The notes: a model not told the origin generated them from the sequence alone. Shown: positions 46,600 through 55,693, counted from the stretch's first letter. The stretch is 64,000 nucleotides of DNA from an uncultured Acetobacterium sp. (GCF_963664135.1 NZ_OY760905.1:620001-684000); one strand, 5' to 3'. A program made the numbers and translations.

Positions 46600-46959
46600 A
46601 ATTCTAACGATAAAAATAATAAAGGATGTGTTCGTATCAACATAGAAATAAAACAAAATGTCAAAGATTATTTAAATCATCAAAATGTTCAGGATATTTA
46701 TATTGAAATGGATAATCGTGGTGGTTGTTGCTCTGGGCCAATTTATGTGCCAACTGTCAAGTTAGGAAAACCGACTTATGACGCAATGTATGACCGTTTT
46801 GAACAAAATGACATCGCCTGCTATTTGCCAAAAAAAATGCTCAATGAAGAAACGCCGGATATAACCATTAAGCTTCGAAATTTTTTAGGTCGTAAATCTT
46901 TATCAGTTAATGGTTTGCTTGCTTATAAAGAAGACGGCTATAAAAAGAAAAAAATATAA
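46588..46959 (+). CDS. CC/Se motif family small protein
   Basis: A frame of up to 123 residues whose core (INIEIKQNVKDYLNHQNVQDIYIEMDNRGGCCSGPIYVPTVKLG) matches small anaerobe proteins with a conserved CC, or Cys-Sec, motif. Here the motif is CCSG. Members are proposed to be redox-active, but I know of no assigned reaction. The start is unresolved. The two in-frame ATGs at 46588 and 46591 lack a ribosome site and overlap a promoter-like sequence. An AAAGG at 46621-46625 is followed in frame only by non-standard codons. The C-terminus is basic (YKKKKI). It follows the chemoreceptor pair and is closed by a strong terminator. Confidence 0.7.
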   Translation: MMYNNSNDKNNKGCVRINIEIKQNVKDYLNHQNVQDIYIEMDNRGGCCSGPIYVPTVKLGKPTYDAMYDRFEQNDIACYLPKKMLNEETPDITIKLRNFLGRKSLSVNGLLAYKEDGYKKKKI

Positions 46960-46997
46960 TCGCGATTAATGACACCTTGATCTTGCGCTTTCAACTC

Positions 46998-47047
46998 AAA
47001 AACCACCCTTTCAGCGACTTTATTCAATCGGTGAAAGGGTGGTTTTT
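46998..47047. terminator. Bidirectional terminator
   Basis: A 16-bp perfect stem (AAAAACCACCCTTTCA with its complement) around an 18-nt loop lies between the CC/Se gene and the convergent patatin gene. Its right arm overlaps the stop codon of the latter. Confidence 0.85.
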
Positions 47048-47924
47048 ATAATCCCAGAAAAGCTTTCCAGTTTGGCAGATCCCACTTTCCCTGAGCATAT
47101 CCTAATTTGTAGCTGTTTGTGAGTTTTTTAAAATCGATCTCACGGTTCGATACCGGCATCGTGTCTGGGTAAACCAGAAAGGCACGTCCTTCCCGTTCCA
47201 ATTCTTCCAGTTCGTCCAGGGTTTCATTATAAATCAGATGGCGGGTCAGCATGGCTTTAGCCACTTTGGGATATTTGCGGTAGTAAGCCTTAATGGTTCG
47301 TTTAAACTTTATCGGTTGTTTTCGATAGCCTTTCTCTCTGGTAAGAATGACAAAAAATTTTTTATATCCATCCTGTTTGGCAATATCCAACGCAATGCCG
47401 CCCCCCAGTCCGCCATCCACATAGGTGTGATTTTTATATTGGGTTGGTGGCATGAAAATTGGCATCGAAGACGATGAACGGACAATTTTCATCAGATCTT
47501 TCATTTCATGAATATCATCCTTGGTATAGTAAATAACTTTACCCTGTTCCCGTTCAAAAACACCGATCCGTAATTGCGCCGGATTTGCCATAAAGGTCTC
47601 AAAATCCAAAGGCAGTGGGCCTTTCGGATGGGAGGTTTCTTCATAGATATATTCAGAACGGAAAAACCCTTCGCCTTTTAGAAAAGATCGCCAGCCGCCA
47701 AATTGTGGGTCCTGTACCAGCTCTACAAATGAACGTCTGGCTCTTTCTGGATCCCGCGATAAATAATTAACCGAATGACTGGAGCCGGCAGAGATACCTG
47801 CTACGTAATCAAAATAGATTTCGTTTTCCAGCAGATTATTTAAAAAACCGGCCGTGTAACTAGCTCGCATCCCACCTCCTTCAAAAATCAGGGCAGTGTC
47901 TTTGATATTATTGATGATTCTCAT
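47046..47924 (-). CDS. Patatin-like phospholipase family protein
   Basis: A 292-residue patatin-type esterase. The oxyanion glycines FEGGGMR (14-20), nucleophile Ser45 in GISAGS and catalytic Asp170 in VDGGLGGG complete the Ser-Asp dyad. No signal peptide or membrane segment is seen, so it should be cytoplasmic. It resembles the YjjU-like bacterial group, thought to act on acyl chains of phospholipids, but the substrate is unknown. It starts 14 bp after the HD-GYP gene on the same strand with AAGGAG upstream, so the two are probably co-transcribed. Confidence 0.88.
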   Translation of the reverse strand: MRIINNIKDTALIFEGGGMRASYTAGFLNNLLENEIYFDYVAGISAGSSHSVNYLSRDPERARRSFVELVQDPQFGGWRSFLKGEGFFRSEYIYEETSHPKGPLPLDFETFMANPAQLRIGVFEREQGKVIYYTKDDIHEMKDLMKIVRSSSSMPIFMPPTQYKNHTYVDGGLGGGIALDIAKQDGYKKFFVILTREKGYRKQPIKFKRTIKAYYRKYPKVAKAMLTRHLIYNETLDELEELEREGRAFLVYPDTMPVSNREIDFKKLTNSYKLGYAQGKWDLPNWKAFLGL

Positions 47925-47938
47925 GGATGTTTGTCTCC

Positions 47939-49213
47939 TTAAACCAGTAGCTTCGCAAAATCGTCGTAACGAGTTCGTGCTTTTTTCTGTGCTTTGATTC
48001 TGGCTTTATTTATCTCATGGTAGTAACTGATGAGCGTCTCCACGATACTTTTATCAATTTTATTTTCAATTGACATTTTTCTCAGGACTTCGACCACTGC
48101 TTCTTTTTGCATCCCTTTTCGATAGGGTCTGTTTTCAGAAACCGCCGTAAAAATGTCTGCGACTGCCATAATTCGCGCCCCCAAAGATAGATCCTTTGCT
48201 TCAAGTTTAAAGGGATAACCGGTTCCGTCCAGTCGCTCATGGTGCATGGAAGCATATTCGTTGATTTCTTCCAGCCCTTTAACTTGAAATAATAACACAT
48301 AGGTGTGATAAGTATGTTCTTTTATCACATCAAATTCTTCTTTGGAGAGTGCTCCCGGCTTCTCCAGAATCTCAGTGGGAACGGTCAGTTTTCCAATATC
48401 ATGAACATAACCCGCCGCCTGGATTTTCTTGCAGGTGAGCTCATCACAGTTAAAGTGCTGTGCCAGTCGTTTGGCCACTGCCGAAACACCCTCGCTGTGA
48501 ACGGCCGTAAAATTGCTCCGAAAGTCAATAACCCGGGCAAAGAGCTTGGTAATACCGATTAATTCGTCTATATTCAGGCATTGATCCTTAAATTTTATTC
48601 GTTTATAATAACGTCGGCCATTCGAAATAGACTCCAGATCATACCAGAAAAATTCCTTTTCTTTTAGCCGCTCAAACGCCTTCACATATTCTGGCTTAAA
48701 TTTTTGACCGGAAGCACTTTCGATTTTTTTATAGATCCGATCCTTTTGATTGATAATCTTCTCATCTCGAGCGATGAGAGTGGCAATGCGATCCGCTAAG
48801 TGAATAAGATGGCTTTCAGGCATGACTGCTTCCCCATTAAACACAAGTCCCTCTCCATCACGCCAATCCACGTGATGAAACTTTATAATTCTAGCAATTT
48901 CCGTGAACTCACGGTAATCTTTGAGCAGCAGCCACCCAATCCGAGCATGTTGATGAGGATTAATGGCTTCAAATTTTAGAACATTAATGCGCTCTTGCAT
49001 ACTTAATCCACCGATGTCATGCAAAACAGCAGCGACACTAACCTCATTTAGTTTCTTTTCATCAAAGTTCAACGCTTCTCCCAGGTTAAAGGTAATATAA
49101 GCGACTAGACGTTGATGATTGTTTAATTCCGGGCTTACCATATCAGAAGCTCTTGATAATTGAAGTGTTAACTCTAATAAAGAGACCATTCTTTTTTTTT
49201 CTTTCCTTTCCAT
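47939..49213 (-). CDS. Tandem HD / HD-GYP domain phosphodiesterase
   Basis: A 424-residue protein with two HD domains. The N-terminal one (about 30-150) has H65-D66-IGG and HHVDWRDGEG, an HD-GYP-like module without Lys after HDIG and without GYP. The C-terminal one (about 220-400) is a full HD-GYP with HDIGK (271-275), EHTYHTYVLL and HHERLDGTGYP (324-334), so c-di-GMP hydrolysis to pGpG or GMP is expected. No membrane segment is present. The start may be 49213 or the ATG at 49189; neither has an ideal ribosome site. It lies upstream of the patatin gene and downstream of a PAS-GGDEF gene, from which a terminator separates it. Confidence 0.88.
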   Translation of the reverse strand: MERKEKKRMVSLLELTLQLSRASDMVSPELNNHQRLVAYITFNLGEALNFDEKKLNEVSVAAVLHDIGGLSMQERINVLKFEAINPHQHARIGWLLLKDYREFTEIARIIKFHHVDWRDGEGLVFNGEAVMPESHLIHLADRIATLIARDEKIINQKDRIYKKIESASGQKFKPEYVKAFERLKEKEFFWYDLESISNGRRYYKRIKFKDQCLNIDELIGITKLFARVIDFRSNFTAVHSEGVSAVAKRLAQHFNCDELTCKKIQAAGYVHDIGKLTVPTEILEKPGALSKEEFDVIKEHTYHTYVLLFQVKGLEEINEYASMHHERLDGTGYPFKLEAKDLSLGARIMAVADIFTAVSENRPYRKGMQKEAVVEVLRKMSIENKIDKSIVETLISYYHEINKARIKAQKKARTRYDDFAKLLV

Positions 49214-49325
49214 AAAACATCGTTATACATAGTATTGTGATATGATACCATATTTTTGTTAAGAATTAAACAAAATCCAGACTAATTTTTATTTGTAGTT
49301 AAATTTTATCTTCATTTTTATTAAT

Positions 49326-49367
49326 GAAAAAATACCATCAGCATGACTTTTTATGTGCTGATGGTAT
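49326..49367 (-). terminator. Terminator of the PAS-GGDEF gene
   Basis: A perfect 12-bp stem, ATACCATCAGCA with its complement, and a 12-nt loop is followed on the minus strand by a T tract. Confidence 0.9.
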
Positions 49368-49371
49368 AATT

Positions 49372-50412
49372 CTATTTACTGATTTCTTTTTCACTTTCTT
49401 CTTGCTCGTTAAATACCTCTGCAAAAAGACTAATAATCTGATTCCGCTGATCCCGGTGTTCGATCACCTTGTGACGGTACATCTCTTCTTCGGCTTTTTT
49501 AAAGATATCGTTGATATCTTCTGCTTCATTTATTTTAGTAGCATGGCCAAAAGCGATGGATACGTGGGCTCCGGCAATGCTGTAATCCAATGATAACTCT
49601 TTGATTCGAGCAATAATTCGCTCAGCTTCTGCTGTGTCTACCTTGGGCAAGATCACAACAAACTCATCACCGCCTAACCTGGCAATGATGTCGTCAGTAC
49701 GACACCCTTTAGTAATGACCTTAGCCGCCAATTTAATCAGTTCATCTCCTTGTTTATGCCCAAAAACATCATTCATTCGCTTAAGCCCATTGACATCTCC
49801 CATGAGCAAAGACAAGGGCAGATTGGAAGTACGATCCAATTTTTTTAAAACCTCCTCATAAAACCGTCGGTTATAAAGACCGGTTAGCTGGTCGTGATAG
49901 ATGAGGAACAAAGCCTCTTTGCGTTCTCGTTCAAGAGCTCGTTCGTTTTCTTTTCGTTCGGTGATGTCCTGAAGAATACAGTGAGTTTGTCTAAAGTTCC
50001 CCTCTAAGTCATAACCGATTTTCCCTTCAAAAGCAATAAATCGATGACTACCATTTTTGTGAAGCATTTCAAATTCGCTGTGAATCTGTCCCTTTTTCTT
50101 AAATAACGGAAATCGTTCTCTGAATGTTTCCCGACCCTCTGGTAGTAAAAAATCGCCAAACCATTTACCTAAAACTTCCTCACGATCATAGCCCAAAGTT
50201 GCCAGCCACTGATTATTAATCTCAATGAGGTTCCCGTCACCATCCAACGACTGGTAACCTAACGGTGCTTCATAAAAGAGTTGCTGAAACCGCTCTTCAC
50301 TCTCAACTAGAGACCGATGCATCTGTTTAAGCCTTTCTTCATTGGTGACTTTTTTCAAATTTCGCTTTTTCATCTGAACCAATTGACTCACTCTGTTCTT
50401 TTTATGGTTCAA
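49372..50412 (-). CDS. PAS-domain diguanylate cyclase
   Basis: A 346-residue soluble cyclase. A basic helical N-terminus (about 1-37) precedes a PAS domain (about 38-155, ending ILQDITERK) and a GGDEF domain (about 168-325). The GGDEF signature at 247-251 is intact, and the I-site is R238-x-x-D241. It should make c-di-GMP with product inhibition in response to an unknown PAS ligand. The start is TTG at 50412 preceded by AGGGATG; the first in-frame ATG (M14) lacks a ribosome site. Confidence 0.9.
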   Translation of the reverse strand: MNHKKNRVSQLVQMKKRNLKKVTNEERLKQMHRSLVESEERFQQLFYEAPLGYQSLDGDGNLIEINNQWLATLGYDREEVLGKWFGDFLLPEGRETFRERFPLFKKKGQIHSEFEMLHKNGSHRFIAFEGKIGYDLEGNFRQTHCILQDITERKENERALERERKEALFLIYHDQLTGLYNRRFYEEVLKKLDRTSNLPLSLLMGDVNGLKRMNDVFGHKQGDELIKLAAKVITKGCRTDDIIARLGGDEFVVILPKVDTAEAERIIARIKELSLDYSIAGAHVSIAFGHATKINEAEDINDIFKKAEEEMYRHKVIEHRDQRNQIISLFAEVFNEQEESEKEISK

Positions 50413-50545
50413 TTACATCCCTACTTTCCACTTAACATTGACTGGTATCATGCCTACTTCAATTGATGTTCTTTTTTCTATTTGTAGTTTTTACCCAAAC
50501 TCAAACACTTAAAACTCTTTTCGTGCTGATTCATAAAATTTTAAC

Positions 50546-50574
50546 TGGAAACTTTACAAATTAAAACATATAAT
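50546..50574 (+). promoter_or_regulatory. Promoter of the threonine aldolase gene
   Basis: TGGAAA (50546-50551) and TATAAT (50569-50574) are 17 bp apart, about 40 bp before the start codon. Confidence 0.55.
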
Positions 50575-50614
50575 ACCTACAGAAAATAAAGCATTACAGA
50601 TAAAGGAGAAAAAC

Positions 50615-51646
50615 ATGTTTATTGATTTAAGAAGCGATACGGTAACCCAACCGACCCCCGCCATGCGCGAAGCCATGGCCAATGCTCCAGTTGGCGATGA
50701 TGTGTATGGCGATGATCCGACCATCAATCAGCTTGAAAAACTGGCCTGCGAAATCCTCGGCAAGGAAGCAGCACTGTTTGTTCCCTCCGGGACTTTTGGC
50801 AATCAGGTTGCCATTATGACCCATACGAAACGGGGTGATGAGGTACTTGTCGGCGATGCCTGTCATATTCTGATGCACGAGGTTGGCGCTGCTGCGGTGC
50901 TTTCAGGAGTACAAATTCGAACTTTTCCGGTCTCGGATAACAAAATCGATGTCCAAGGACTGGAAGGAATGCTCCGAGGCGATGATATTCACTTTCCCGA
51001 TACGGGTCTTATCTGTCTGGAAAACGCTCAATCTTCAGGGCAAGTGGTTCAACTTTCGAATATGCAAGCAATTTATGAGCTAGCTCACGACCATGATATC
51101 CCGGTTCATTTAGATGGTGCTCGTCTTTTTAATGCGGCCCTTACACTGGATGTAAATGCCAAAGAAATAGCTTTTTTTTGTGATTCAGTCAACGTTTGTC
51201 TTTCTAAAGGATTATGCGCACCAGTGGGATCCCTACTTCTGGGAACCAGGAGCTTTATTAAAAAAGCCCGCAAAAACCGAAAACTCATGGGTGGCGGGCT
51301 CCGTCAAGCCGGGATTCTGGCGGCCGCTGGCATCATTGCTTTAACCGACATGGTAGCCCGTTTGGAGATCGACCATCAAAACGCCCGTTATCTGGCTAAC
51401 CGTCTGGAAGAAATCGAGTCCTGTATTGTTCAACGGGATCGTCTGGACATCAATATGGTTTTTTTTACCTTGGCAGAATCTGTCATCACCGAGACTGAAC
51501 TGGTAAATGGACTTTTGCAGAAAAATATTAAAATCAGCGGGCAGGAAAATGGTGAGTACCGCTTTGTCACCAACAACGGCATCACTTCTGATGATATCGA
51601 TCTAACCATTGACACCATGAAAGGTCTGGTTTCACGTTTTTCCTGA
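50615..51646 (+). CDS. ltaE: Threonine aldolase family protein (low-specificity L-threonine aldolase)
   Basis: A 343-residue fold-type I PLP enzyme that cleaves L-threonine or allo-threonine to glycine and acetaldehyde. It begins [21 protein letters not shown] and has [11 protein letters not shown] for PLP binding and Lys198 in [12 protein letters not shown] for the Schiff base. The loop usually reading LENTHN is LENAQSSG here, so substrate range may differ. AAAGGAG precedes the ATG. It is a single gene with its own promoter; no glycine-cleavage genes are adjacent. Confidence 0.9.
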   Translation: MFIDLRSDTVTQPTPAMREAMANAPVGDDVYGDDPTINQLEKLACEILGKEAALFVPSGTFGNQVAIMTHTKRGDEVLVGDACHILMHEVGAAAVLSGVQIRTFPVSDNKIDVQGLEGMLRGDDIHFPDTGLICLENAQSSGQVVQLSNMQAIYELAHDHDIPVHLDGARLFNAALTLDVNAKEIAFFCDSVNVCLSKGLCAPVGSLLLGTRSFIKKARKNRKLMGGGLRQAGILAAAGIIALTDMVARLEIDHQNARYLANRLEEIESCIVQRDRLDINMVFFTLAESVITETELVNGLLQKNIKISGQENGEYRFVTNNGITSDDIDLTIDTMKGLVSRFS

Positions 51647-51742
51647 TTTTTCCTCTCTAAAATAGTGTGTTGATGCATCAAAATTCTTTTTATTATAGGC
51701 TTGACGTGGTATACTTAAATCACTACAAATGGAGGATTTTTT

Positions 51743-52861
51743 ATGACAACCACATTCTACGGTAACCAAGGTGTTGTGAACAGCATCATACTTGATATGG
51801 AAACCGATTTTGCAAAGCAATTAAAATTTTTAAATACAATTAAATTTACGGATGACTTTAAGCCTGAATGGCTGCCGGATATTGTCAAAATCAGTTTTAT
51901 TATTGAACCGTCTCTGGGACAATTTGGCAAACCTAATCTCGTCATCATTGCCGAAGAAAAAAGCCTCCAGCGGCATGTGATTTTTGTTGAATCAAAGATT
52001 TCTGCCTATGATGACGCTTCAGAAAAATTAAACATTAAACTTTTTCCTAATTCCTACAAAGGAATTGCCACAAAACTGAACATTCGTCTGGCCCTAATGT
52101 ATCGTCTGGCCAAAGCTTATCACCATCAAAAAGACGGTGGCTTTATTGAAGATTTAGATGAAGCCTACAAACTCTACCATGACGTCCCCAAGGTTCTTAA
52201 AAAACCTGGTATGATTAAGCTTTGTATTGAGAATTTTGGATATAATCCAGATTTTCTGTTTGTTGCCCTAACCAACGACCCCTCAGATATCCAACCTTTT
52301 AAGAATGCTAATTTTCTGCCTCCGATCGGTGTCAGCGGCTGGCGGGCTGAAAAACAGTCTTTCGGGCTGATTACCTATGCCATGCTGGAAGAACAAAAGC
52401 TGGTTGATCTTAAAAAAGGATACTATGCAGTTTCAAAGCAGAATGTCCTTCACCTGCCGGCCGAAACCGGTGCCAGCAATAATGATCCTACTATCCGCAC
52501 CATTGTTCTGGATCAATGGCGCCCGGATTTGAAACTGAATCTGGAAGAATTTATTGTCTCACTGGGAGACCGGCTCACCACCGGTAAAATTATTACTTTT
52601 AATGGTTCTTACAGTATTAAAGCCGAAGATGGCCGTACCCTGGTCAAGCTTTTTGCCGATAAGGAAAAGATCTATATCACCTTGAGAAACGATAATATTC
52701 CTGTTGTATTCAAAACCAAACCCCGCATCAAAATCGGGGTGGGACTCAACGCCAAATCTTTTGTTCTGATTTATTCCGGAACTGATGACCTTACTGGCGA
52801 CCACTACAATAAGTTGGCTATGGAACTTATCGAAATCATCATCGATTTCGTGGAACAGTAA
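51743..52861 (+). CDS. Unrecognised protein with possible PD-(D/E)XK nuclease-like core
   Basis: A 372-residue soluble protein I do not recognise. The N-terminal part (about 45-130) has a pattern recalling restriction-endonuclease-like cores: KPNLVIIAEE on one strand, then HVIFVESKIS with an E-x-K triad on the next. The first acid of the PD motif is Asn here, so activity is doubtful unless another residue substitutes. The central part is helical (LALMYRLAKAYHHQKDGGFIEDLDEAYKLYHD). The last 110 residues look like a separate beta-rich domain (GKIITFNGSYSIKAEDGRTL...). GGAGG lies 7 nt before the ATG. No methylase or other defence gene is beside it. Confidence 0.6.
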   Translation: MTTTFYGNQGVVNSIILDMETDFAKQLKFLNTIKFTDDFKPEWLPDIVKISFIIEPSLGQFGKPNLVIIAEEKSLQRHVIFVESKISAYDDASEKLNIKLFPNSYKGIATKLNIRLALMYRLAKAYHHQKDGGFIEDLDEAYKLYHDVPKVLKKPGMIKLCIENFGYNPDFLFVALTNDPSDIQPFKNANFLPPIGVSGWRAEKQSFGLITYAMLEEQKLVDLKKGYYAVSKQNVLHLPAETGASNNDPTIRTIVLDQWRPDLKLNLEEFIVSLGDRLTTGKIITFNGSYSIKAEDGRTLVKLFADKEKIYITLRNDNIPVVFKTKPRIKIGVGLNAKSFVLIYSGTDDLTGDHYNKLAMELIEIIIDFVEQ

Positions 52862-52919
52862 GGCTAAACTGCAAAGATAAAATTTTTCTGGTTAATCAAT
52901 TTACGATAATCATCAAAAA

Positions 52920-52970
52920 GCAATGGTTTACAGTTGTTCATCACAACCGTTAAGACCATCGCTTTTTTTT
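52920..52970 (+). terminator. Terminator of the 372-residue ORF
   Basis: An imperfect hairpin (GC-ATGGT...GTTGT with ACAAC...ACCAT-GC) is followed by a run of eight T, 59 bp after the stop. Confidence 0.75.
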
Positions 52971-52992
52971 ATCTTTTTGTAATATAATCACT

Positions 52993-53021
52993 TTGACTTA
53001 AAATCCTTCCACATGTATAAT
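52993..53021 (+). promoter_or_regulatory. Strong promoter of the PAS-REC-GGDEF gene
   Basis: TTGACT (52993-52998) and TATAAT (53016-53021) are 17 bp apart. The first credible start codon is at 53190, which leaves an AT-rich leader of about 160 nt with no motif I recognise. Confidence 0.75.
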
Positions 53022-53189
53022 TGTATGAACTAAATAATTATTATTGAAACCTTATCATTATTGCGTTTATAAACACCTATAAATAGTAACAACTCGTGAT
53101 CAATTAGCTGAAATCTTAGGGTTATAAACAATCCATTGCTTTCATTTAAATAACTCACAGATTTAAATTAATGATTGGAAAAACTGCCT

Positions 53190-54563
53190 ATGGAAAATTT
53201 TTACGCCACTAATACTCCAGCACAGATATTAAACCGAATTTTTTCCCTGAATCTTGATCTTTTATGTATTCTTTCGATTCAAGGCCAATTCGAAAAAGTC
53301 AACGTTGCCTGGGAAAGAATCTTTGGGTATTCCCCGGAAAAACTGGAAGAAACTAATATTATCGATTACGTTCATCCCGATGATCGGGATGCCACTGTCT
53401 TTATTTTTTCTGAATTGATTCATACCAGCCACCGCCTCACCTTTTCTAATCGTTTTCGATCTGATGATAACTCTTACAGATACATCGACTGGGAATTTAA
53501 TCGGCATGACGACTATGTCTATGTAGCCGGAATCGATATTACCCATACCAAACTCTCAGCCATTGGTCTTCAAGAAGCGCGAAAACACCTTGAAGAATCG
53601 CATATTCAAACCGCACTCCGAGAACTCTGTCCGATTCGTCAAAAAATCCTGGTTGTGGATAATTCCCCATTGAACACCAAAATACTGGAAACAGCCTTGA
53701 GTAAGGATTATGAAGTATTAATTACCCACAATGGCAAAGAAGCTTTGTCCATTTGTAATTCCGACGATCCTCCTGATCTTATTCTTTTGGATATTATCAT
53801 GCCGGAAATGGATGGCTATGAGATTTGTAACCGCTTGAATCAGGGGATAAAGACAAAAGATATTCCGGTAATCTTCCTCACCTCGCTGACTGCCGCCAAT
53901 GATATTGAATACGGTTTAACACTGGGGGCCATCGACTATATCACCAAACCTTTCAGTGTTCCTATTATCAGGGCTAAAATAAAGAATCATCTCGCCTTAA
54001 AATATTATCAGGATACTTTAAAAATAAACACAGATGTTGATCAGCTTACCCAAATTGCCAATCGTCGTCGGTTTGACGATACTATGACCCAGGAAATTAA
54101 AAAAGCCAAACGAACCGGGACAATTCTATCCATTCTTTTAATTGACATTGATCATTTTAAATTTTACAATGACACCTATGGTCATCTGGAGGGTGACACC
54201 TGTCTTAAAAAAGTCGCCTCGGCCCTTTCAAGCACCCTCAAACGCCCCAGGGATCTAGCTGCCCGGTGGGGCGGTGAAGAGTTCGCCTGCCTACTGCCCA
54301 ATACCAACGCAAAAGGTGCTGAAAATGTCGCTGAATCTTTAAGAGCAACCATCCAAAATTTAGCAATCCCTCACGATTCATCTCCAATTCAGGGTGTCGT
54401 CACTATTTCTATCGGTGTTGTAACATCCAACCCGATGGACGAAAGCTCCTTTGATAATCTATTGAAACGATCGGATGAAGCCCTTTACCTGGCCAAGGAA
54501 GCTGGACGAAACCGGATTGCCGTTTGGCATGAGGACATTGAATCAATGGGACCCTACCTCTAA
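53190..54563 (+). CDS. PAS - receiver - GGDEF diguanylate cyclase
   Basis: A 457-residue protein with an N-terminal PAS domain (about 10-120), a receiver (about 145-265) with phospho-acceptor D201 in LILLDIIMPEMDGYE, and a GGDEF domain (about 290-450). The signature GGEEF is intact (361-365) and the I-site is R352-PR-D355, so it should be an active cyclase of the response-regulator (PleD/WspR-like) kind. The first acidic residue pair of the receiver reads VDNS rather than VDDS. It is a shorter paralogue of the 711-residue protein at 33.2 kb, which has an extra kinase-like module. The ATG at 53190 is chosen over an in-frame TTG at 53175, but neither has a strong ribosome site. Confidence 0.9.
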   Translation: MENFYATNTPAQILNRIFSLNLDLLCILSIQGQFEKVNVAWERIFGYSPEKLEETNIIDYVHPDDRDATVFIFSELIHTSHRLTFSNRFRSDDNSYRYIDWEFNRHDDYVYVAGIDITHTKLSAIGLQEARKHLEESHIQTALRELCPIRQKILVVDNSPLNTKILETALSKDYEVLITHNGKEALSICNSDDPPDLILLDIIMPEMDGYEICNRLNQGIKTKDIPVIFLTSLTAANDIEYGLTLGAIDYITKPFSVPIIRAKIKNHLALKYYQDTLKINTDVDQLTQIANRRRFDDTMTQEIKKAKRTGTILSILLIDIDHFKFYNDTYGHLEGDTCLKKVASALSSTLKRPRDLAARWGGEEFACLLPNTNAKGAENVAESLRATIQNLAIPHDSSPIQGVVTISIGVVTSNPMDESSFDNLLKRSDEALYLAKEAGRNRIAVWHEDIESMGPYL

Positions 54564-54686
54564 TAAAAGGATTCCTGTGTTGTAATAAATTGTATTAAAT
54601 AAAATTATCTTATTCATTAGTTGATACAATCAGATATACTTGTTCAGTATTTCCCGATGCTCGCAAAGTGCCAATCAAACAAACTG

Positions 54687-54723
54687 AAAAATGCTTTTGT
54701 CTAAATTGGACAAAAGCATTTTT
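54687..54723. terminator. Bidirectional terminator
   Basis: A 15-bp stem (AAAAATGCTTTTGTC with its complement) and a 7-nt loop with T tracts on both sides separates the convergent cyclase and flavoprotein genes. Confidence 0.85.
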
Positions 54724-54787
54724 TAATCATACTATATCGTTTCACTTAACATCTCACCATACAAAACATTGTATTACTAGTTTCTTA

Positions 54788-55453
54788 TTATTTTGTTTTA
54801 ACCTCGCTGTTGGCTGTTACTAATTCCACGCCTAACCCGTAAGCTTTTTCACAATCATTGGGGAACACTTCCCGGCGCCGTTTAGCTTTGTCATCGACAT
54901 TAAAGGAAGTCGTCTCAAATTTCGAATAATCAGGAAACTGCCAAGTGTCCGTAGCTTCTAGCGTTTTGGCACTGCCGAAAAAATGGGTAAGAATGCTTTC
55001 GTATCCTTTGAATTTCATATCATATTTAATTTCCTTCAATACCCGTTCCGGAGCATTCATGGTAAAAACGAACCCGCTTTTTATTTTTTTGGGGAAAAGA
55101 ACCGTTCGTTGCTTATCATAGACATGATACTGAAAAAATAACCGCTCCAGGAATGAGCGCATTTCACCAGTTACTTCGCCAAAATAGATGGGTGACCCTA
55201 AAACCAGAGCGTCCACTGCCTCAATCTTCTCAAAAACCTCAGTCAAATCATCTTTGACAGCACATTTTCCATAACTTTTGCCACCAATCCGTTTACAGGC
55301 AAAACAACTGATACAACCTTTATAATTCAAATCATACAGATGAATGAGCTCGGTTTGAGCCCCTTTACTTGCTGCCCCCTCCAGGGCTTTTTCCAATAGC
55401 ATAGCCGTGTTTTCTTTTTTTCTGGGACTTCCGTTAATCGCAATAATATTCAT
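54788..55453 (-). CDS. Iron-sulfur flavoprotein / NADPH-dependent FMN reductase family
   Basis: A 221-residue flavodoxin-fold protein. It starts MNIIAINGSPRKKENTAMLL with the FMN phosphate loop. Cysteines C47, C50, C53 and C64 (CISCFACK ... GKC) form the compact motif that holds a [4Fe-4S] cluster in Isf-type flavoproteins of anaerobes. LGSPIYFGEVTGEMRSFLERLF is the flavin-ring side. It probably passes electrons from ferredoxin or NAD(P)H to an unknown acceptor. The start at 55453 follows AAAGGAGTCACCC; an in-frame extension of seven residues crosses that site. A TTGATT/TATATA promoter with an 18-bp spacer is visible about 60-80 bp upstream on the minus strand. Confidence 0.87.
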   Translation of the reverse strand: MNIIAINGSPRKKENTAMLLEKALEGAASKGAQTELIHLYDLNYKGCISCFACKRIGGKSYGKCAVKDDLTEVFEKIEAVDALVLGSPIYFGEVTGEMRSFLERLFFQYHVYDKQRTVLFPKKIKSGFVFTMNAPERVLKEIKYDMKFKGYESILTHFFGSAKTLEATDTWQFPDYSKFETTSFNVDDKAKRRREVFPNDCEKAYGLGVELVTANSEVKTK

Positions 55454-55664
55454 GGGTGACTCCTTTGTAATCAATTTTCAAGACATCGATACGTGCTGTC
55501 TCAATATATATATCCATTGTTGCTTTACTTAATCAAATGGCTTTTTCAGAATTTATTGATATTTTTTATCAGCGTCATTTAAAATCAGCAAATTTTCTTT
55601 TATGATTTATTTTGGAAGAATTTTTGCTTGTTGATAACTAAATCGTAACTAATTAAAGTTTAGA

Positions 55665-55693
55665 TTGATTCAAATCTAATAAAAGGTTATAAT
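55665..55693 (+). promoter_or_regulatory. Promoter of the TM1266-type gene
   Basis: TTGATT (55665-55670) and TATAAT (55688-55693) are 17 bp apart, about 28 bp before the start codon. Confidence 0.7.
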
